NCBI GenBank assembly: GCA_020637445.1 | Contig: JACJVZ010000001.1 | Location: 1,054,001-1,118,000, forward strand | Direction: 5' to 3' | DNA from: Calditrichota bacterium | GTDB lineage: Bacteria > Electryoneota > RPQS01 | Length of the DNA: 64,000 nucleotides | In this document: one piece after another, positions 15,425 to 25,280 of the stretch | Layout: each line of letters begins with the position of its first letter | Position numbering within the stretch: the stretch's first letter is position 1 | Made by a program: the position numbers and the translations under genes | The notes under the pieces: model-generated | Database searches by the model: none | What the model was told of the DNA's origin: nothing | Seen by the model: the letters and a program-made list of their open reading frames with translations, nothing else

Positions 15425-16672
15425 TTACGATTTCTTGCCGTTGGGTTCGAGCACAGCAGTCACAATGTTCTTCTCATCAAATAACACGTTGGCCATACTC
15501 TGTATCTTCTTCGGTGTCACTGCGTCGATCCTTTCGCTGATTTCATCCAGCGGCACATAGCGACCCTGATAGATCTCCATGCGCGCCAGTCTCATCATCC
15601 GGCTCGACGTATTTTCCAGCCCGAGCATCAGTCCACCCTTGTACTGAATCTTAATCTCCTCAAGTTCAGCCTTCGAAAGCGGACGCTCCTGCAAATCTAC
15701 TAACTCTTTCCGCACCATCTCACCCGCGCGGTCCACTCGCTGCTTGTCCGTCGCCAAATACACGCCGTAATATCCGACGTCCGACAACGAATCCACATAC
15801 GAGTAAACTGCGTACGCGATGCCGTGCTTCTCGCGAATGTTCTGAAACAACCGCGACGACATGCCTCCACCGAGCACCGTACTTAGCATCGAAATCGCGA
15901 TTCGATCTTTCGAGTTGTACGGAACGGATCGTCCGCCCATCAGCATATGCGCCTGTTGAATAGGTCGACTATTCCGCTCGAAACTTGGCTTCAAAGCATG
16001 AATCGGCTGCTTCACCGTTTTCAGTTTTTTCGCCTTAGCCGCGAGCTTCTGTGCAATCATCTTCTCCAATTGCGCATGCTTCACGTTTCCCGCCGCCGCT
16101 ACAATTATCCTATAAGGATTGTAATGCTCCGCCATAAACTCGCGAATATCCTCGCGCGTAAACGACTTCACATTCTGCGGCGGACCCAATATAGGTCGCG
16201 CAATCGGATGATCCTCAAACACCTGTCCGACGAACTGCTCATGCACGACGTCGTCCGGCATATCTTCGTGATCCCGGATTTCGTCCAGAATCACCTGCTT
16301 CTCTTTCTCCATTTCCTGAGGCGCGTACATCGAGTTCTGGAGAATGTCACACAGAATATCCACTGCCGTCGGCAACTGCTCGTCCAACACATGCACATAA
16401 AAGCACGTCAGTTCTTTGCCGGTAAAGGCATTGATGTGCCCACCGCCGCGTTCAATCGTCTTCGCTATGTCCATCGCCGAGCGTGTTGCCGTTCCTTTGA
16501 ACGCCATGTGCTCGATGAAGTGCGAGATACCGTTCAGTTTTTCCGATTCGTGCCGCGATCCCACCGTCACCCAAATTCCCAGCGCCGCCGAGCGAACGCT
16601 GGGAATTTTCTCAGTGACTAATCTGATGCCATTCGGCAATACGGATTTGTTGTAGAGCGAAGCCTTAGCCAA
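15425..16672 (-). CDS. M16 family zinc peptidase (processing-peptidase type)
   Basis: 415 residues from TTG 16672, with AAGGA at good spacing. Inverted zincin motif HFIEHMAFKG near residue 46, with a further Glu in the following helix (FYVHVLDEQLPTAVDIL region). LGGGMSSRLFQNIREKHGIAYAVYSY in the second half is the substrate-binding RxxxGLAY-type element. Homologues next to pnp and dut are common in bacteria (YmxG/PqqL-like). Probably cytoplasmic: no signal peptide is seen. Confidence 0.93.
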   Translation of the reverse strand: MAKASLYNKSVLPNGIRLVTEKIPSVRSAALGIWVTVGSRHESEKLNGISHFIEHMAFKGTATRSAMDIAKTIERGGGHINAFTGKELTCFYVHVLDEQLPTAVDILCDILQNSMYAPQEMEKEKQVILDEIRDHEDMPDDVVHEQFVGQVFEDHPIARPILGPPQNVKSFTREDIREFMAEHYNPYRIIVAAAGNVKHAQLEKMIAQKLAAKAKKLKTVKQPIHALKPSFERNSRPIQQAHMLMGGRSVPYNSKDRIAISMLSTVLGGGMSSRLFQNIREKHGIAYAVYSYVDSLSDVGYYGVYLATDKQRVDRAGEMVRKELVDLQERPLSKAELEEIKIQYKGGLMLGLENTSSRMMRLARMEIYQGRYVPLDEISERIDAVTPKKIQSMANVLFDEKNIVTAVLEPNGKKS

Positions 16673-16701
16673 GCTGCAGTCCTTTGTGAGTTCTTTACAG
16701 A

Positions 16702-18897
16702 CTAATCTTCGTCTTCAACCTTTTCGGTTCTCGGCTTGCGATCACCGCGGTGTTTGTCACGGCCATGCGCACGATCTCCGCGATCGCGGCGTTCCCGCGG
16801 TTCTTCTTCCGGCATGCCTTCAGGACGCGGCAAGAGAGCCTTGCGAGACAAATCAAGTTTGCCTTCAGGCGTAATCTTGACCAACTTAACGTTGACAGGA
16901 TCTCCGACATTCAGATGATCGGAAACCTTTGCAACACGTCGGTGTTCAATTTCGCTGATGTGCAAGAGTCCTTCACGACCCGGCAAGATTTCAACGAACG
17001 CGCCGAAGTCAGTGATCTTCGTCACTTTGCCGTCGTAGACCTTTCCTACTTCCGGATTCTCCGTCATGCCGCGCAAAATCGTCAGCGCCTTTTCGACCTC
17101 TTCTGAACTCGGACCCGAAATGCAAATCTGACCCGTGTCTTCAATGTCAATTTGCGCGCCGCTGCGGGCAATGATCTCGCGAATCGTCTTTCCTCCCGGT
17201 CCAATGATCAAACCGATCTTGTCCGGATCCACCGTAAAGAACGCGATACGCGGAGCAAATGGCGAAATCATCGGGCGCGGCTCCGGAATCGCCTCACGCA
17301 TCTTGCCGAGAATATGATCGATACCCTGACGAGCTTGGCGAATCGCTGTCTTCATCAGATCAATCGAAATACCCGTGATCTTAATATCCATTTGGCACGC
17401 GGTGATGCCGTGTTCATTGCCCGTGACCTTAAAGTCCATGTCACCGAGATGATCTTCATCACCCAAAATGTCAGACAAAATCGCAAACTGTCCGTCTTCT
17501 TCGATCAAGCCCATCGCGATACCCGCGACCGGTGATTTCAGAGGAACGCCTCCGGCCATTAAAGCCATGCATCCTGCGCACACCGTCGCCATCGACGAGC
17601 TTCCGTTCGATTCCAAAACTTCCGACACGACACGAATCGTATACGGGAAATCGTCCCATGCCGGCAGCACCGGCTGAATCGCACGCCAAGCGAGATTGCC
17701 GTGACCGACTTCGCGGCGGGATTGCCCCAAAAACTTGCGTACTTCACCGACGGAAAACGGCGGGAAGTTGTAGTGCAGCATGTACGGCTTGAAATACACG
17801 CCATCGATGCCGTCGACTTTCTGTTCGTCAAACTTTGCGCCAAGCGTAATCGAGCCGAGCGCTTGCGTCTGACCGCGAGTAAACAGCGAACTTCCGTGAA
17901 CACGCGGAAGAATATCCACGTCGCACGTAATCTGACGGATATCCGTGTGACCGCGTCCGTCAAGACGAACTTTTTCTTTCACGGCGCGCACACGCACGAT
18001 CTTGTCGAATCGCTCGTTCACCCATGACTTGATTTCACCGTCTTCGTCCGGAAATTCAACAGCCAGCGCCTCAGCGGCTTCGGCCACGATAGCCTTCATC
18101 GCTTTCTTGCGCTCTTGCTTTTCCGCAATCTTGGTCAATTCGGCAACTTTCGAATCGTAATCTTTCTCCAGTCGCGCCAAGAGCTCCGTGTTCTTTTCTG
18201 CGGGTTCAAACACAGCCTTTGTTTTGCCGATCAAGCTCGCGAGTTTCTTCTGCAGCTCGACAATCTTCTTGATCTCGCCGTGCGCCACTTCAATCGCCTT
18301 CAGGAACGTATCTTCGTCAACGAGCTTCGCAAGTCCTTCGATCATCATGATCGATTCGGCGGTTCCCGAAACGACGACGTCCAAAGCCGATTCTTCAAGC
18401 TGCTTGAACGTCGGATTTACTATAAACTCGCCGTTCACGTAGCCCATGCGCACCGATCCCACCGGTCCCAAAAACGGAACATGCGAAATCGCCAGAGCTG
18501 CCGAAGCCGCAACTGTTCCCAACACATCCGGATCATGTTCACCGTCCGATGAAAAGACGTTGATCATAATCTGAACTTCTTTGTTGAATCCTTCGGGGAA
18601 CAACGGGCGCAACGGACGATCCGTCAAGCGCGCCGACAGCGTTTCCTTTTCTGAAGGACGTCCTTCACGTTTGAAAAATCCGCCCGGAATGCGGCCCACC
18701 GCGTACATCTTTTCGCGGTAGTCCACAGTAAGCGGCATAAAATCGAAATCAGTGTCCGAATCAAGATTCGCACAAACCGTCGCCAGCACCGTCGTTTCAC
18801 CGTACGTAAGCCAGATCGCTCCGTCGGCTTGTTTCGCCATGCGGCCGGTTTCAAGAGTCAGCGGCAGGCCGCCAAGTTCAAGTGTTTCGCGTGTCAT
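16702..18897 (-). CDS. pnp: polyribonucleotide nucleotidyltransferase (PNPase)
   Basis: 731 residues. 3'-5' phosphorolytic RNA degradation, a core degradosome enzyme. Two RNase PH domains (the first with GRIPGGFFKREGRPSEKE, the second with GTDFPYTIR-like FPYTIRVVSEVLESNGSS), then KH (IGLIIGPGGKTIREI) and S1 (GKVYDGKVTKITDFGAFVEI) domains. The tail is rich in R, D and H (HGRDKHRGDRK). The start ATG 18897 has three repeated GGAGAA purine blocks upstream. It follows rpsO, the usual partner. Confidence 0.97.
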   Translation of the reverse strand: MTRETLELGGLPLTLETGRMAKQADGAIWLTYGETTVLATVCANLDSDTDFDFMPLTVDYREKMYAVGRIPGGFFKREGRPSEKETLSARLTDRPLRPLFPEGFNKEVQIMINVFSSDGEHDPDVLGTVAASAALAISHVPFLGPVGSVRMGYVNGEFIVNPTFKQLEESALDVVVSGTAESIMMIEGLAKLVDEDTFLKAIEVAHGEIKKIVELQKKLASLIGKTKAVFEPAEKNTELLARLEKDYDSKVAELTKIAEKQERKKAMKAIVAEAAEALAVEFPDEDGEIKSWVNERFDKIVRVRAVKEKVRLDGRGHTDIRQITCDVDILPRVHGSSLFTRGQTQALGSITLGAKFDEQKVDGIDGVYFKPYMLHYNFPPFSVGEVRKFLGQSRREVGHGNLAWRAIQPVLPAWDDFPYTIRVVSEVLESNGSSSMATVCAGCMALMAGGVPLKSPVAGIAMGLIEEDGQFAILSDILGDEDHLGDMDFKVTGNEHGITACQMDIKITGISIDLMKTAIRQARQGIDHILGKMREAIPEPRPMISPFAPRIAFFTVDPDKIGLIIGPGGKTIREIIARSGAQIDIEDTGQICISGPSSEEVEKALTILRGMTENPEVGKVYDGKVTKITDFGAFVEILPGREGLLHISEIEHRRVAKVSDHLNVGDPVNVKLVKITPEGKLDLSRKALLPRPEGMPEEEPRERRDRGDRAHGRDKHRGDRKPRTEKVEDED

Positions 18898-18906
18898 AAT
18901 TGCTCT

Positions 18907-18948
18907 TTTCTCCTTCTCCTTCTCCAGTTCACGTTTCGAAACACGAAT
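18907..18948 (-). promoter_or_regulatory. rpsO-pnp leader: hairpin and triple GGAGAA ribosome-binding region
   Basis: On the minus strand a short GTTTCGAAAC-centred stem overlapping the rpsO stop region (18928-18948) is followed by (GGAGAA)3-type sequence (18907-18925), about 10 nt before the pnp ATG. In other bacteria this interval carries RNase III/E sites and PNPase autoregulation; that role is inferred by position. Confidence 0.4.
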
Positions 18949-19217
18949 TAGCCGCGCAAGCCAAGCTGCTTCACGAGTTCGCGGTAACGATTAACGTCTT
19001 TCTTGTTCAGATACTTCAAAATTCTGCGGCGCTGGCCCACGAGGAGCAGCAAACCACGACGCGAGTGATTGTCGTTCTTGTTCGACTTCAGATGCTCGGT
19101 CAAGTAGTTGATGCGGTGCGTCAACAGCGCAACTTGGACCTCCGGACTTCCGGTGTCATTCTTCGTACGTCCGAACTTTTCCACAAGTTCACGGCGCGGA
19201 TTAGATGCTTCTGCCAT
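18948..19217 (-). CDS. rpsO: 30S ribosomal protein S15
   Basis: 89 residues from ATG 19217. Binds 16S rRNA central domain early in 30S assembly. Typical S15 sequence: FGRTKNDTGSPEVQVALLT, RINYLTEHLKSNKNDNHSRRGLL and RRRILKYLNKKD. The length is exact for the family. It lies between ribF and pnp, the standard order. An upstream in-frame extension reaching 19307 belongs to the ribF region and is not used. Confidence 0.98.
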   Translation of the reverse strand: MAEASNPRRELVEKFGRTKNDTGSPEVQVALLTHRINYLTEHLKSNKNDNHSRRGLLLLVGQRRRILKYLNKKDVNRYRELVKQLGLRG

Positions 19218-19248
19218 CTCTGGTTCTCTTGTTTCTATTTTCTTGTTG

Positions 19249-20232
19249 TCAAATGACGTTTTCTTCAGGCAATAGGCGTCGGGGTTCGAGGCTATAGCCT
19301 TCTTCAACCAATATGCTTCGAATGTCTGAGATATCTTGCTTCATTTGCACGGACAACGCTTCTTCGCCGCTGAACTTGATTTCACCGCGCAGCCGCTTCA
19401 AGATTCGCAGCGTAAGAGTGCGGTCATAAATGTCCAAATCAAAATCAAGGATGTGTGCTTCAATCGAATGCCGTTGCCCCCCAAAAGTCGGGTTAAATCC
19501 GATTGAAACAGCGGCTGGATAAGCGTATTCGTTGAGTTCCGCGATTGCCGCATAGATGCCGTCGCGCGGAACGATCTTCCCTTGCGCGATCTCGCCGAGG
19601 TTCGCAGTCGGACAACCCATTCTTCTGCCCCGCGCAAATCCACGAATTACTCGTCCTGCAAGAGAAAACTTGCGTCCCAACATCGCGTTCGCCAGCGGCA
19701 AGTCACCTTCCATGATGTGGCGGCGAATTGCTGTCGACGAGACCACTTCGTCTTTGATGACGACGGGAGGAACAATCTCAACGCCGAAGCCAAGGTCGCG
19801 CCCGAGCGAAATCAAACTTTCATGATCACCCGCCCGGTCCTTGCCGAACGAGTGGTTATATCCCGCGATAATATGCCCGGCATTCCACTTTCCTATGATG
19901 ATTTGCTCGGCGTACTCGCGCGGCTGCAGCCTGCGGAACGACTCGTCGAAGTCAATGACAAAGACGTTTTCAATACCGGCGCGGGAGAGCAAATCCATTC
20001 TTTCGTCGAAGCTGTACAGCATCGATATGTTCTTGTCATCGCCGAGCAACAGCGATCGTGGATGCGGATCGAACGTCACGGCCAGTGGAGTCTCGCCGTG
20101 AGCAGTTGCCACGCCCAAGAGCTTGGAGACAATTTGCCTGTGGCCAAGATGCAGTCCGTCAAAACTCCCCACGGTGACTGCGGTCTTGTTGCGCGTGACG
20201 GATTCCGGCAACTCCTGTCGATGAATGTGCAT
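19249..20232 (-). CDS. ribF: bifunctional riboflavin kinase / FAD synthetase
   Basis: 327 residues. Phosphorylates riboflavin to FMN and adenylates FMN to FAD. The N-terminal nucleotidyltransferase has TVGSFDGLHLGHRQIV (HxGH) and the C-terminal flavokinase has RGFARGRRMGCPTANL and GIYAAIAELN, then NPTFGG. ATG 20232 lies 3 bp after the truB stop. Member of the superoperon. Confidence 0.96.
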   Translation of the reverse strand: MHIHRQELPESVTRNKTAVTVGSFDGLHLGHRQIVSKLLGVATAHGETPLAVTFDPHPRSLLLGDDKNISMLYSFDERMDLLSRAGIENVFVIDFDESFRRLQPREYAEQIIIGKWNAGHIIAGYNHSFGKDRAGDHESLISLGRDLGFGVEIVPPVVIKDEVVSSTAIRRHIMEGDLPLANAMLGRKFSLAGRVIRGFARGRRMGCPTANLGEIAQGKIVPRDGIYAAIAELNEYAYPAAVSIGFNPTFGGQRHSIEAHILDFDLDIYDRTLTLRILKRLRGEIKFSGEEALSVQMKQDISDIRSILVEEGYSLEPRRLLPEENVI

Positions 20233-20235
20233 TCC

Positions 20236-20895
20236 TTATTGCCCCCTGAATTCCGGATGCATCAAAACTTCGCCAATTTCCCAAGCGTCGTCGACCGAAT
20301 ATGGACCGATCTCGGTGCGCCTGAGTGATGCCAGCGTGCCGCCGCAGCCGAGCTCGCGGCCAAGGTCTCGTGCAATCGACCGAATGTATGTGCCTTTGCT
20401 GCAGCGAATATCAAGCGTCACAAAAGGATTGTCCAACTCAACAATTCTGATCTCTTCAATTTCGACGGGACGCGGCGCGTGTTTGACTTCTTCGCCTTTT
20501 CGCGCCCGTTTGTAGCTGCGTTTGCCGTCGATCTTAATCGCCGACACGGACGGCGGTGCCTGCAATATCTCCCCTTGAAACTGCTGAACGGCGTTCTCGA
20601 TTTCGGTCACGTTCCACCGGACCTCCGTCTCGCCGGTAACTTGACCGTCGAGATCGTCAGTATCTGTCGTCACACCTAATTTGACGACTCCGCGATAGCG
20701 CTTACCGAGTCCCATGAATTTTTCCGAGTCGGAAGTGCAATTCCCGAACACAACAATGAGCAAACCCGTGGCAGCCGGATCGAGCGTGCCCGCATGCCCC
20801 ACCTTTTTCCATTTCAAACCGCCGCGCAATTTTGCGACAACGTCAAATGACGTCCACCCCGCAGGTTTGTCTATCGGAAGTACGAGTCCGTTCAA
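20236..20895 (-). CDS. truB: tRNA pseudouridine55 synthase
   Basis: 219 residues, makes pseudouridine-55 in the T loop of tRNAs. Catalytic motif KKVGHAGTLDPAATGLL with the Asp, PPSVSAIKIDGKRSYKRAR and CSKGTYIRSIARDLG. Shorter than E. coli TruB because the C-terminal PUA domain is missing, which is common. Start TTG 20895 with AGGA upstream; the gene follows nrnA by 3 bp. Confidence 0.95.
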   Translation of the reverse strand: MNGLVLPIDKPAGWTSFDVVAKLRGGLKWKKVGHAGTLDPAATGLLIVVFGNCTSDSEKFMGLGKRYRGVVKLGVTTDTDDLDGQVTGETEVRWNVTEIENAVQQFQGEILQAPPSVSAIKIDGKRSYKRARKGEEVKHAPRPVEIEEIRIVELDNPFVTLDIRCSKGTYIRSIARDLGRELGCGGTLASLRRTEIGPYSVDDAWEIGEVLMHPEFRGQ

Positions 20896-20898
20896 TTC

Positions 20899-21867
20899 CT
20901 ATTTCGCCTGGTCAAGCGCGTGCATCAGGCTCGGCAAAAGTCTCGCTTGAACGGAGCGCAGCGTGCCGTACATTCTAAAACCTGCTGCCCGTTCGTGCCC
21001 TCCGCCCCCGAACGACTCGGCTATGGCTGAGACATTTACGATCGACTTCGAGCGCAGCGAAACGCGTATTCGCCCGTCATCCATTTCGGAAAACAACACG
21101 GCGACCTCCACTCCGTCGATCGCTCGTCCTAAGTCCACAAGGTTATCGGGATCTTCTACGACGTAATCCAAAGGAACGAACATCGTAGAAATTCTGCCTT
21201 CAGCGTGAAGCTCGAGCGTAGAAAGAATCTGCGCCGTCGATCTCACATCTTTTGCGGGAATCGAATAGTAGAGCTGCTCAGTCAACTCGGAAATCTTCGC
21301 TCCGGCTTCCACGAGATTGGCCGCGACTCTCAGAGTCTTGGGCGTCGTGTTCGAATGGCGAAATCTCCCCGTGTCCGTCAAAATGCCGGCAAGCAAATTC
21401 GTCGCCATCGTCGCCGTCAAACTTACTTTCAATTCCTCGAACAAGTCAAAGAGCAGTTCACCCGAAGCCGAAGCGTCCGTATCGACAAGATTGACGTGGC
21501 CAAATTTCGTATTGGAAATATGATGGTCGAGATTGGCGATTCTTGCGGACTTCGAAACCAAACTTTCGACGTCTCCGATTCTCTCGCGATTCCCCGAATC
21601 GACAACGATCACGTCGTCAAACGGTTTCAGCCCGGCTGTGCCGCTCAGGGTCACGATCTCACTTGCTCCGAAAAGCATCGTGCAGCGCGTAGGACATTCG
21701 TCCTCCATTACGCATACTGGTGTTCCTCCGCATTGCAGGACCGCTTCCCGCAATGCAAGCACGGACCCGATCGCGTCGGGATCGGGACGAACGTGGGCCG
21801 AAATCAAGACACGCGGAGATTCAAGAAACGGACGAAGCGCGGCGATCTCCGCGGACGAAAACTTCAC
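20899..21867 (-). CDS. nrnA: DHH/DHHA1 phosphoesterase (NrnA-like nanoRNase/pAp phosphatase)
   Basis: 322 residues. Degrades short oligoribonucleotides and pAp. DHH features: HVRPDPDAIGSVLAL, VVDSGNRERIGD, ANLDHHISNTKFG (DHH) and TDASASGE; the C-terminal DHHA1 has FGGGGHERAAGF. The GTG start at 21867 overlaps the rbfA stop by 3 bp. In many bacteria this gene sits between rbfA and truB as here. Confidence 0.93.
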   Translation of the reverse strand: MKFSSAEIAALRPFLESPRVLISAHVRPDPDAIGSVLALREAVLQCGGTPVCVMEDECPTRCTMLFGASEIVTLSGTAGLKPFDDVIVVDSGNRERIGDVESLVSKSARIANLDHHISNTKFGHVNLVDTDASASGELLFDLFEELKVSLTATMATNLLAGILTDTGRFRHSNTTPKTLRVAANLVEAGAKISELTEQLYYSIPAKDVRSTAQILSTLELHAEGRISTMFVPLDYVVEDPDNLVDLGRAIDGVEVAVLFSEMDDGRIRVSLRSKSIVNVSAIAESFGGGGHERAAGFRMYGTLRSVQARLLPSLMHALDQAK

Positions 21868-22247
21868 GACTGATCTTCTCCGCCCCGCACCTGTTTCAGA
21901 AGCTCTTCGATGCGCGCCGCCTTCGCGGGCGTTTCGTCAAAATGAAACCGCACGTCCGGGTGTTGCCGCATCACGAACCGTTTGGCAATCGCTGTGCGGA
22001 ACTTCCCCTTATGCTTGTTCAATTCATGTTCGATCTCAATCCCGCTCGCGGATTCGCCGATAATACTGAAATAAACGTGCGCCATCGACAAGTCATCGGT
22101 GACCGTCACACCTGTCACTGAAATCAGCACACTTCGCATGTCAATTGCGATGTCCCGGATCATTCCCGGAATCTCACGTTCAAGTTCCGCTGCCAACCTA
22201 AGCGGCCTGCGCGGTCCGTCGGAATTTTGTCGAAGTTGATTAGACAT
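21864..22247 (-). CDS. rbfA: ribosome-binding factor A
   Basis: 127 residues from ATG 22247 (MSNQLRQNS). KH-like ribosome maturation factor that binds the 30S subunit and helps process the 16S 5' end. Seen: VSVTGVTVTDDLSMAHVYFSI-like core (VLISVTGVTVTDDLSMAHVY) and KRFVMRQHPDVRFHFDE, matching RbfA. It overlaps the DUF503 gene by 8 bp. Confidence 0.94.
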   Translation of the reverse strand: MSNQLRQNSDGPRRPLRLAAELEREIPGMIRDIAIDMRSVLISVTGVTVTDDLSMAHVYFSIIGESASGIEIEHELNKHKGKFRTAIAKRFVMRQHPDVRFHFDETPAKAARIEELLKQVRGGEDQS

Positions 22248-22527
22248 AGTAGTCCACCCGCGGATCAAACATCAAGACTCGCTCATCCTCTTCGATCAAT
22301 GCTCGTATCGAGCCGAACTGCGCTTCCACATGACGCTCGCTTACCGCGACGCACGCGAACGCCATGTTCGCAATCTGCCAAGTCTCGCCCGCTTCCTCGC
22401 TCACGGAAACGTTGTATTTGTTGCGCACGCGTTCCTTGATTGAATTGACCGCGCTTCGTCTATCTTTCAAGGAATGACTGTGAGGCAGATGCAGCGTGCA
22501 GGTCATCACACCGACGCAGCATTTCAT
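22240..22527 (-). CDS. DUF503 (YlxP-like) protein
   Basis: 95 residues. Small alpha/beta protein of the DUF503/YlxP family, conserved between infB and rbfA in many bacteria; implicated by synteny in ribosome assembly or translation, but the biochemical role is not established. Seen: TCTLHLPHSHSLKDRRSAVNSIKERVRNKYNVSVSE, the family hallmark. Its ATG overlaps the infB stop (ATGA). Confidence 0.92.
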   Translation of the reverse strand: MKCCVGVMTCTLHLPHSHSLKDRRSAVNSIKERVRNKYNVSVSEEAGETWQIANMAFACVAVSERHVEAQFGSIRALIEEDERVLMFDPRVDYYV

Positions 22528-25268
22528 GCCACCGACTGTTCGAGCGTGCGCTTGATTTCGGTGATTTGGATCACTTCAATCGAGTCGCCTTCTTTCACGT
22601 CGTTCATGTTGTGCAGCAGGATTCCGCATTCATAGCCCGACTTCACCTCGCTAACGTCGTTCTTGAAACGCTTAAGCGAACCGACGGTACCGGACCAAAT
22701 CTGTTTTCCGTCACGCAGCAACCGAATCTGGCTCTGTCGCTTGATTATTCCCGAAACGACGAAGCAGCCGGCAATCGTTCCCGCCGACGGCACTCGGAAC
22801 GTCTGACGAACTTCGATAAGTCCGACAACTTCTTCCTTTTTGTCCGGCCTGAGCATGCCTTCCAGAGCTTCGCGGATGTCGTTTTCCATTTCGTAAATAA
22901 TGCGGTAGACCCGGATATCTACGCTCTCGCGCATCGCGAACTCGCGTGCCTTGAGATTCGGGTGCACGTGAAATCCGAGAATAATCGAACCCGTGGCCGC
23001 GGCAAGCAGCACGTCGCTTTCGCTGATCGCGCCGACTCCGCGATGGACGATCTTAACGGCAACTTCTTTCGTGCCCAGTCGCTGCAGCTGATCGCAAATC
23101 GCTTCCACTGAACCGTCTGCGTCGCCCTTGATAATCAAAGGCAGTTCGCGCAATTCGCCTTCGCGGATTCGCTGGGAAATCTGATCCAAACTGAGCATCT
23201 TGATTTGGCGGAAAGTCTGCTCGCGCTGCAAAAGCTGACGGCGCATCGCAATGTCTTTTACCTCGCGTTCGCTGTCAAATGCGACAAGCGCGTCACCTGC
23301 TTGCGGTGCGCCGGAGAACCCGACGACCTGCGCCGGACGTCCCGGTCCCACGTTGTCGATTTGTTTGTTGTTCTCATCCAGCAGCGTACGCACCTTGCCC
23401 CACTGTTGGCCGGCGACAAAATAATCGCCGACGTGAAGCGTGCCGTTCGTAATCACAATCGTGGCTACGACGCCGCGGCCCTTGTCGATACGCGTTTCGA
23501 TGACGGTCGAACGCGCGCGTCGCTGTGGATTACCCTTGAGTTCAAGAATATCCGCGGCTAACAACACTTCTTCCAGCAAAGCGTCGATTCCCTGACCGAA
23601 TTTCGCGGATATCTCCGCCGATTGAACCTTGCCGCCCCATTGCTCGACCAACACATTGTGTTCGGCGAGCTGCTTTCGAATCTTCTCAGGATCCGCGTTG
23701 GGCCGGTCGATCTTGTTGATTGCCACGACAACCGGCACGTCAGCCGACTGCGCATGGCTCAAAGCTTCCAGTGTTTGCGGGCGTACTTGGTCGTCAGCCG
23801 AAATCACCAAAATCACAAGGTCGGTAACCTGCGCACCGCGGGCGCGCATGGCCGTAAACGCTTCGTGACCGGGCGTATCGAGGAAACTGATCGTGCGGCC
23901 TTTGTGAACAACTTCGTAGGCGCCGATATGCTGCGTAATCCCGCCATGCTCTTCCGAGATAACAGAAGTCTTGCGCAAGTAGTCGAGCAGCGACGTCTTA
24001 CCGTGGTCGACGTGTCCCATGACGGTCACGACCGGCGGTCTCGGTACAAGATCTTCCGGAGCATCTTCTTCGTCCTTCAGATCCTGCTCGACTTCTTCTT
24101 CGTCAGATACGAACTCGACGCGGAATCCGAATTCATCCGCCATCAATTCGATCAAATCTCGTTCAAGTCTCTGATTGATTGTGACCAGTTTGCCCATCAA
24201 GAAGAATTTCTTGATGACTTCAGCAACCTCGACGTCCATCAGATTTGCGAGTTCCTGCGTCGAAACGAACTCGGTAAGCTGCAAAATGTTATCCTGCGTC
24301 TCGACCAACTCGCCTGTAATTTTGTCTCGGCGTTTCGCGCGGCGCTTTCCGGAATCCATCGACGCGAGCGTCTGACGAATCGAGGCTTCGACCTCAGCCT
24401 GATTGACTTCTTTGCGTTTGGTCTTGACTTTGCGTCGGGATCGACTTTCGTCAACGGCCGGAGTGCGTTTCGCTTTCTCCTGCTTCTGAGCGGCGATCAG
24501 ACGCTTTTGCTTCTCGATGCGCTCAATATCAGCTTTGGTCGGAGCGCGGCGCTTGCGCTGATCGCTCGAGCCCTCTTGAGTAGCGGGCTGAGCGGTCGCA
24601 CCTGCATCAGGTCGTGGAACACGAGTCCCCGGAGTAGCGGGTCTGCCTGCGGCAGGCTTCTTTTCGCCCTTCGCGGTCTTGGCTTCCGAACGAGCTTTCG
24701 CGGCGTCCGCTCTGGCTTGCTTGCGCGCAGCGTCTGCGGCTCGCTGAGCTTCGATCTCCTTGCGGCGCTTCGCGATCTCTTCTTTTTCTTTCTTCGACCG
24801 TTCCGCGGCACGCTCTTCCGCTTCGCGCTTCTGACGTTCGTCTTCCTCGGCTTTGGCGCGTGCTTCTGCTTCGGCTTTTTCCCGTTCTTTCTCTTCTTCC
24901 GTCTTGCGCTCTTCTTCGCGCTTCGCTTCTTCGGCTTCGACTTGCTTGATCAGCGTGGACGCAGAGTCGATTTCTTGCTCTGCGGCGGTGCTAAGCAACT
25001 CTTCAAGCTGATCCGTTCTGGCGCGCTCGGACTCTGCGCGGAGATTTTCAGGCTCTGTCAATTGCTCGGCAGAGTGTATTTCCTGCCAACGCGACGGATC
25101 GAATTTCTTCACCACCTCATCATACATCTCGTCGGTCATTGGAGACATATGTTTTGGCGACTTGGAAACTTCAAAGCCGCGATCCTCCAAGAACTCAACG
25201 ATCGCCGGACTGGCGACGTTCAGCTCTTTGGCAACTTGATAGATTTTCTTTTGCTTTGCAGCGCTCAA
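22524..25268 (-). CDS. infB: translation initiation factor IF-2
   Basis: 914 residues. GTPase that places initiator tRNA on the 30S and promotes subunit joining. N-terminal IF2-N (KIYQVAKELNVASPAIVEFLEDRG), then a long charged coiled-coil linker rich in E/K/R/A (about 90-290), a second N-domain, and the G domain: GHVDHGKTSLLDYLR (G1), DTPGHEAFTAMRARGA (G3), NKIDRPNADP (G4), followed by domains II-IV. The open frame begins at TTG 25268, with AAGGA about 11 nt upstream. Confidence 0.97.
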   Translation of the reverse strand: MSAAKQKKIYQVAKELNVASPAIVEFLEDRGFEVSKSPKHMSPMTDEMYDEVVKKFDPSRWQEIHSAEQLTEPENLRAESERARTDQLEELLSTAAEQEIDSASTLIKQVEAEEAKREEERKTEEEKEREKAEAEARAKAEEDERQKREAEERAAERSKKEKEEIAKRRKEIEAQRAADAARKQARADAAKARSEAKTAKGEKKPAAGRPATPGTRVPRPDAGATAQPATQEGSSDQRKRRAPTKADIERIEKQKRLIAAQKQEKAKRTPAVDESRSRRKVKTKRKEVNQAEVEASIRQTLASMDSGKRRAKRRDKITGELVETQDNILQLTEFVSTQELANLMDVEVAEVIKKFFLMGKLVTINQRLERDLIELMADEFGFRVEFVSDEEEVEQDLKDEEDAPEDLVPRPPVVTVMGHVDHGKTSLLDYLRKTSVISEEHGGITQHIGAYEVVHKGRTISFLDTPGHEAFTAMRARGAQVTDLVILVISADDQVRPQTLEALSHAQSADVPVVVAINKIDRPNADPEKIRKQLAEHNVLVEQWGGKVQSAEISAKFGQGIDALLEEVLLAADILELKGNPQRRARSTVIETRIDKGRGVVATIVITNGTLHVGDYFVAGQQWGKVRTLLDENNKQIDNVGPGRPAQVVGFSGAPQAGDALVAFDSEREVKDIAMRRQLLQREQTFRQIKMLSLDQISQRIREGELRELPLIIKGDADGSVEAICDQLQRLGTKEVAVKIVHRGVGAISESDVLLAAATGSIILGFHVHPNLKAREFAMRESVDIRVYRIIYEMENDIREALEGMLRPDKKEEVVGLIEVRQTFRVPSAGTIAGCFVVSGIIKRQSQIRLLRDGKQIWSGTVGSLKRFKNDVSEVKSGYECGILLHNMNDVKEGDSIEVIQITEIKRTLEQSVA

Positions 25269-25280
25269 AAAGTAGCTTCC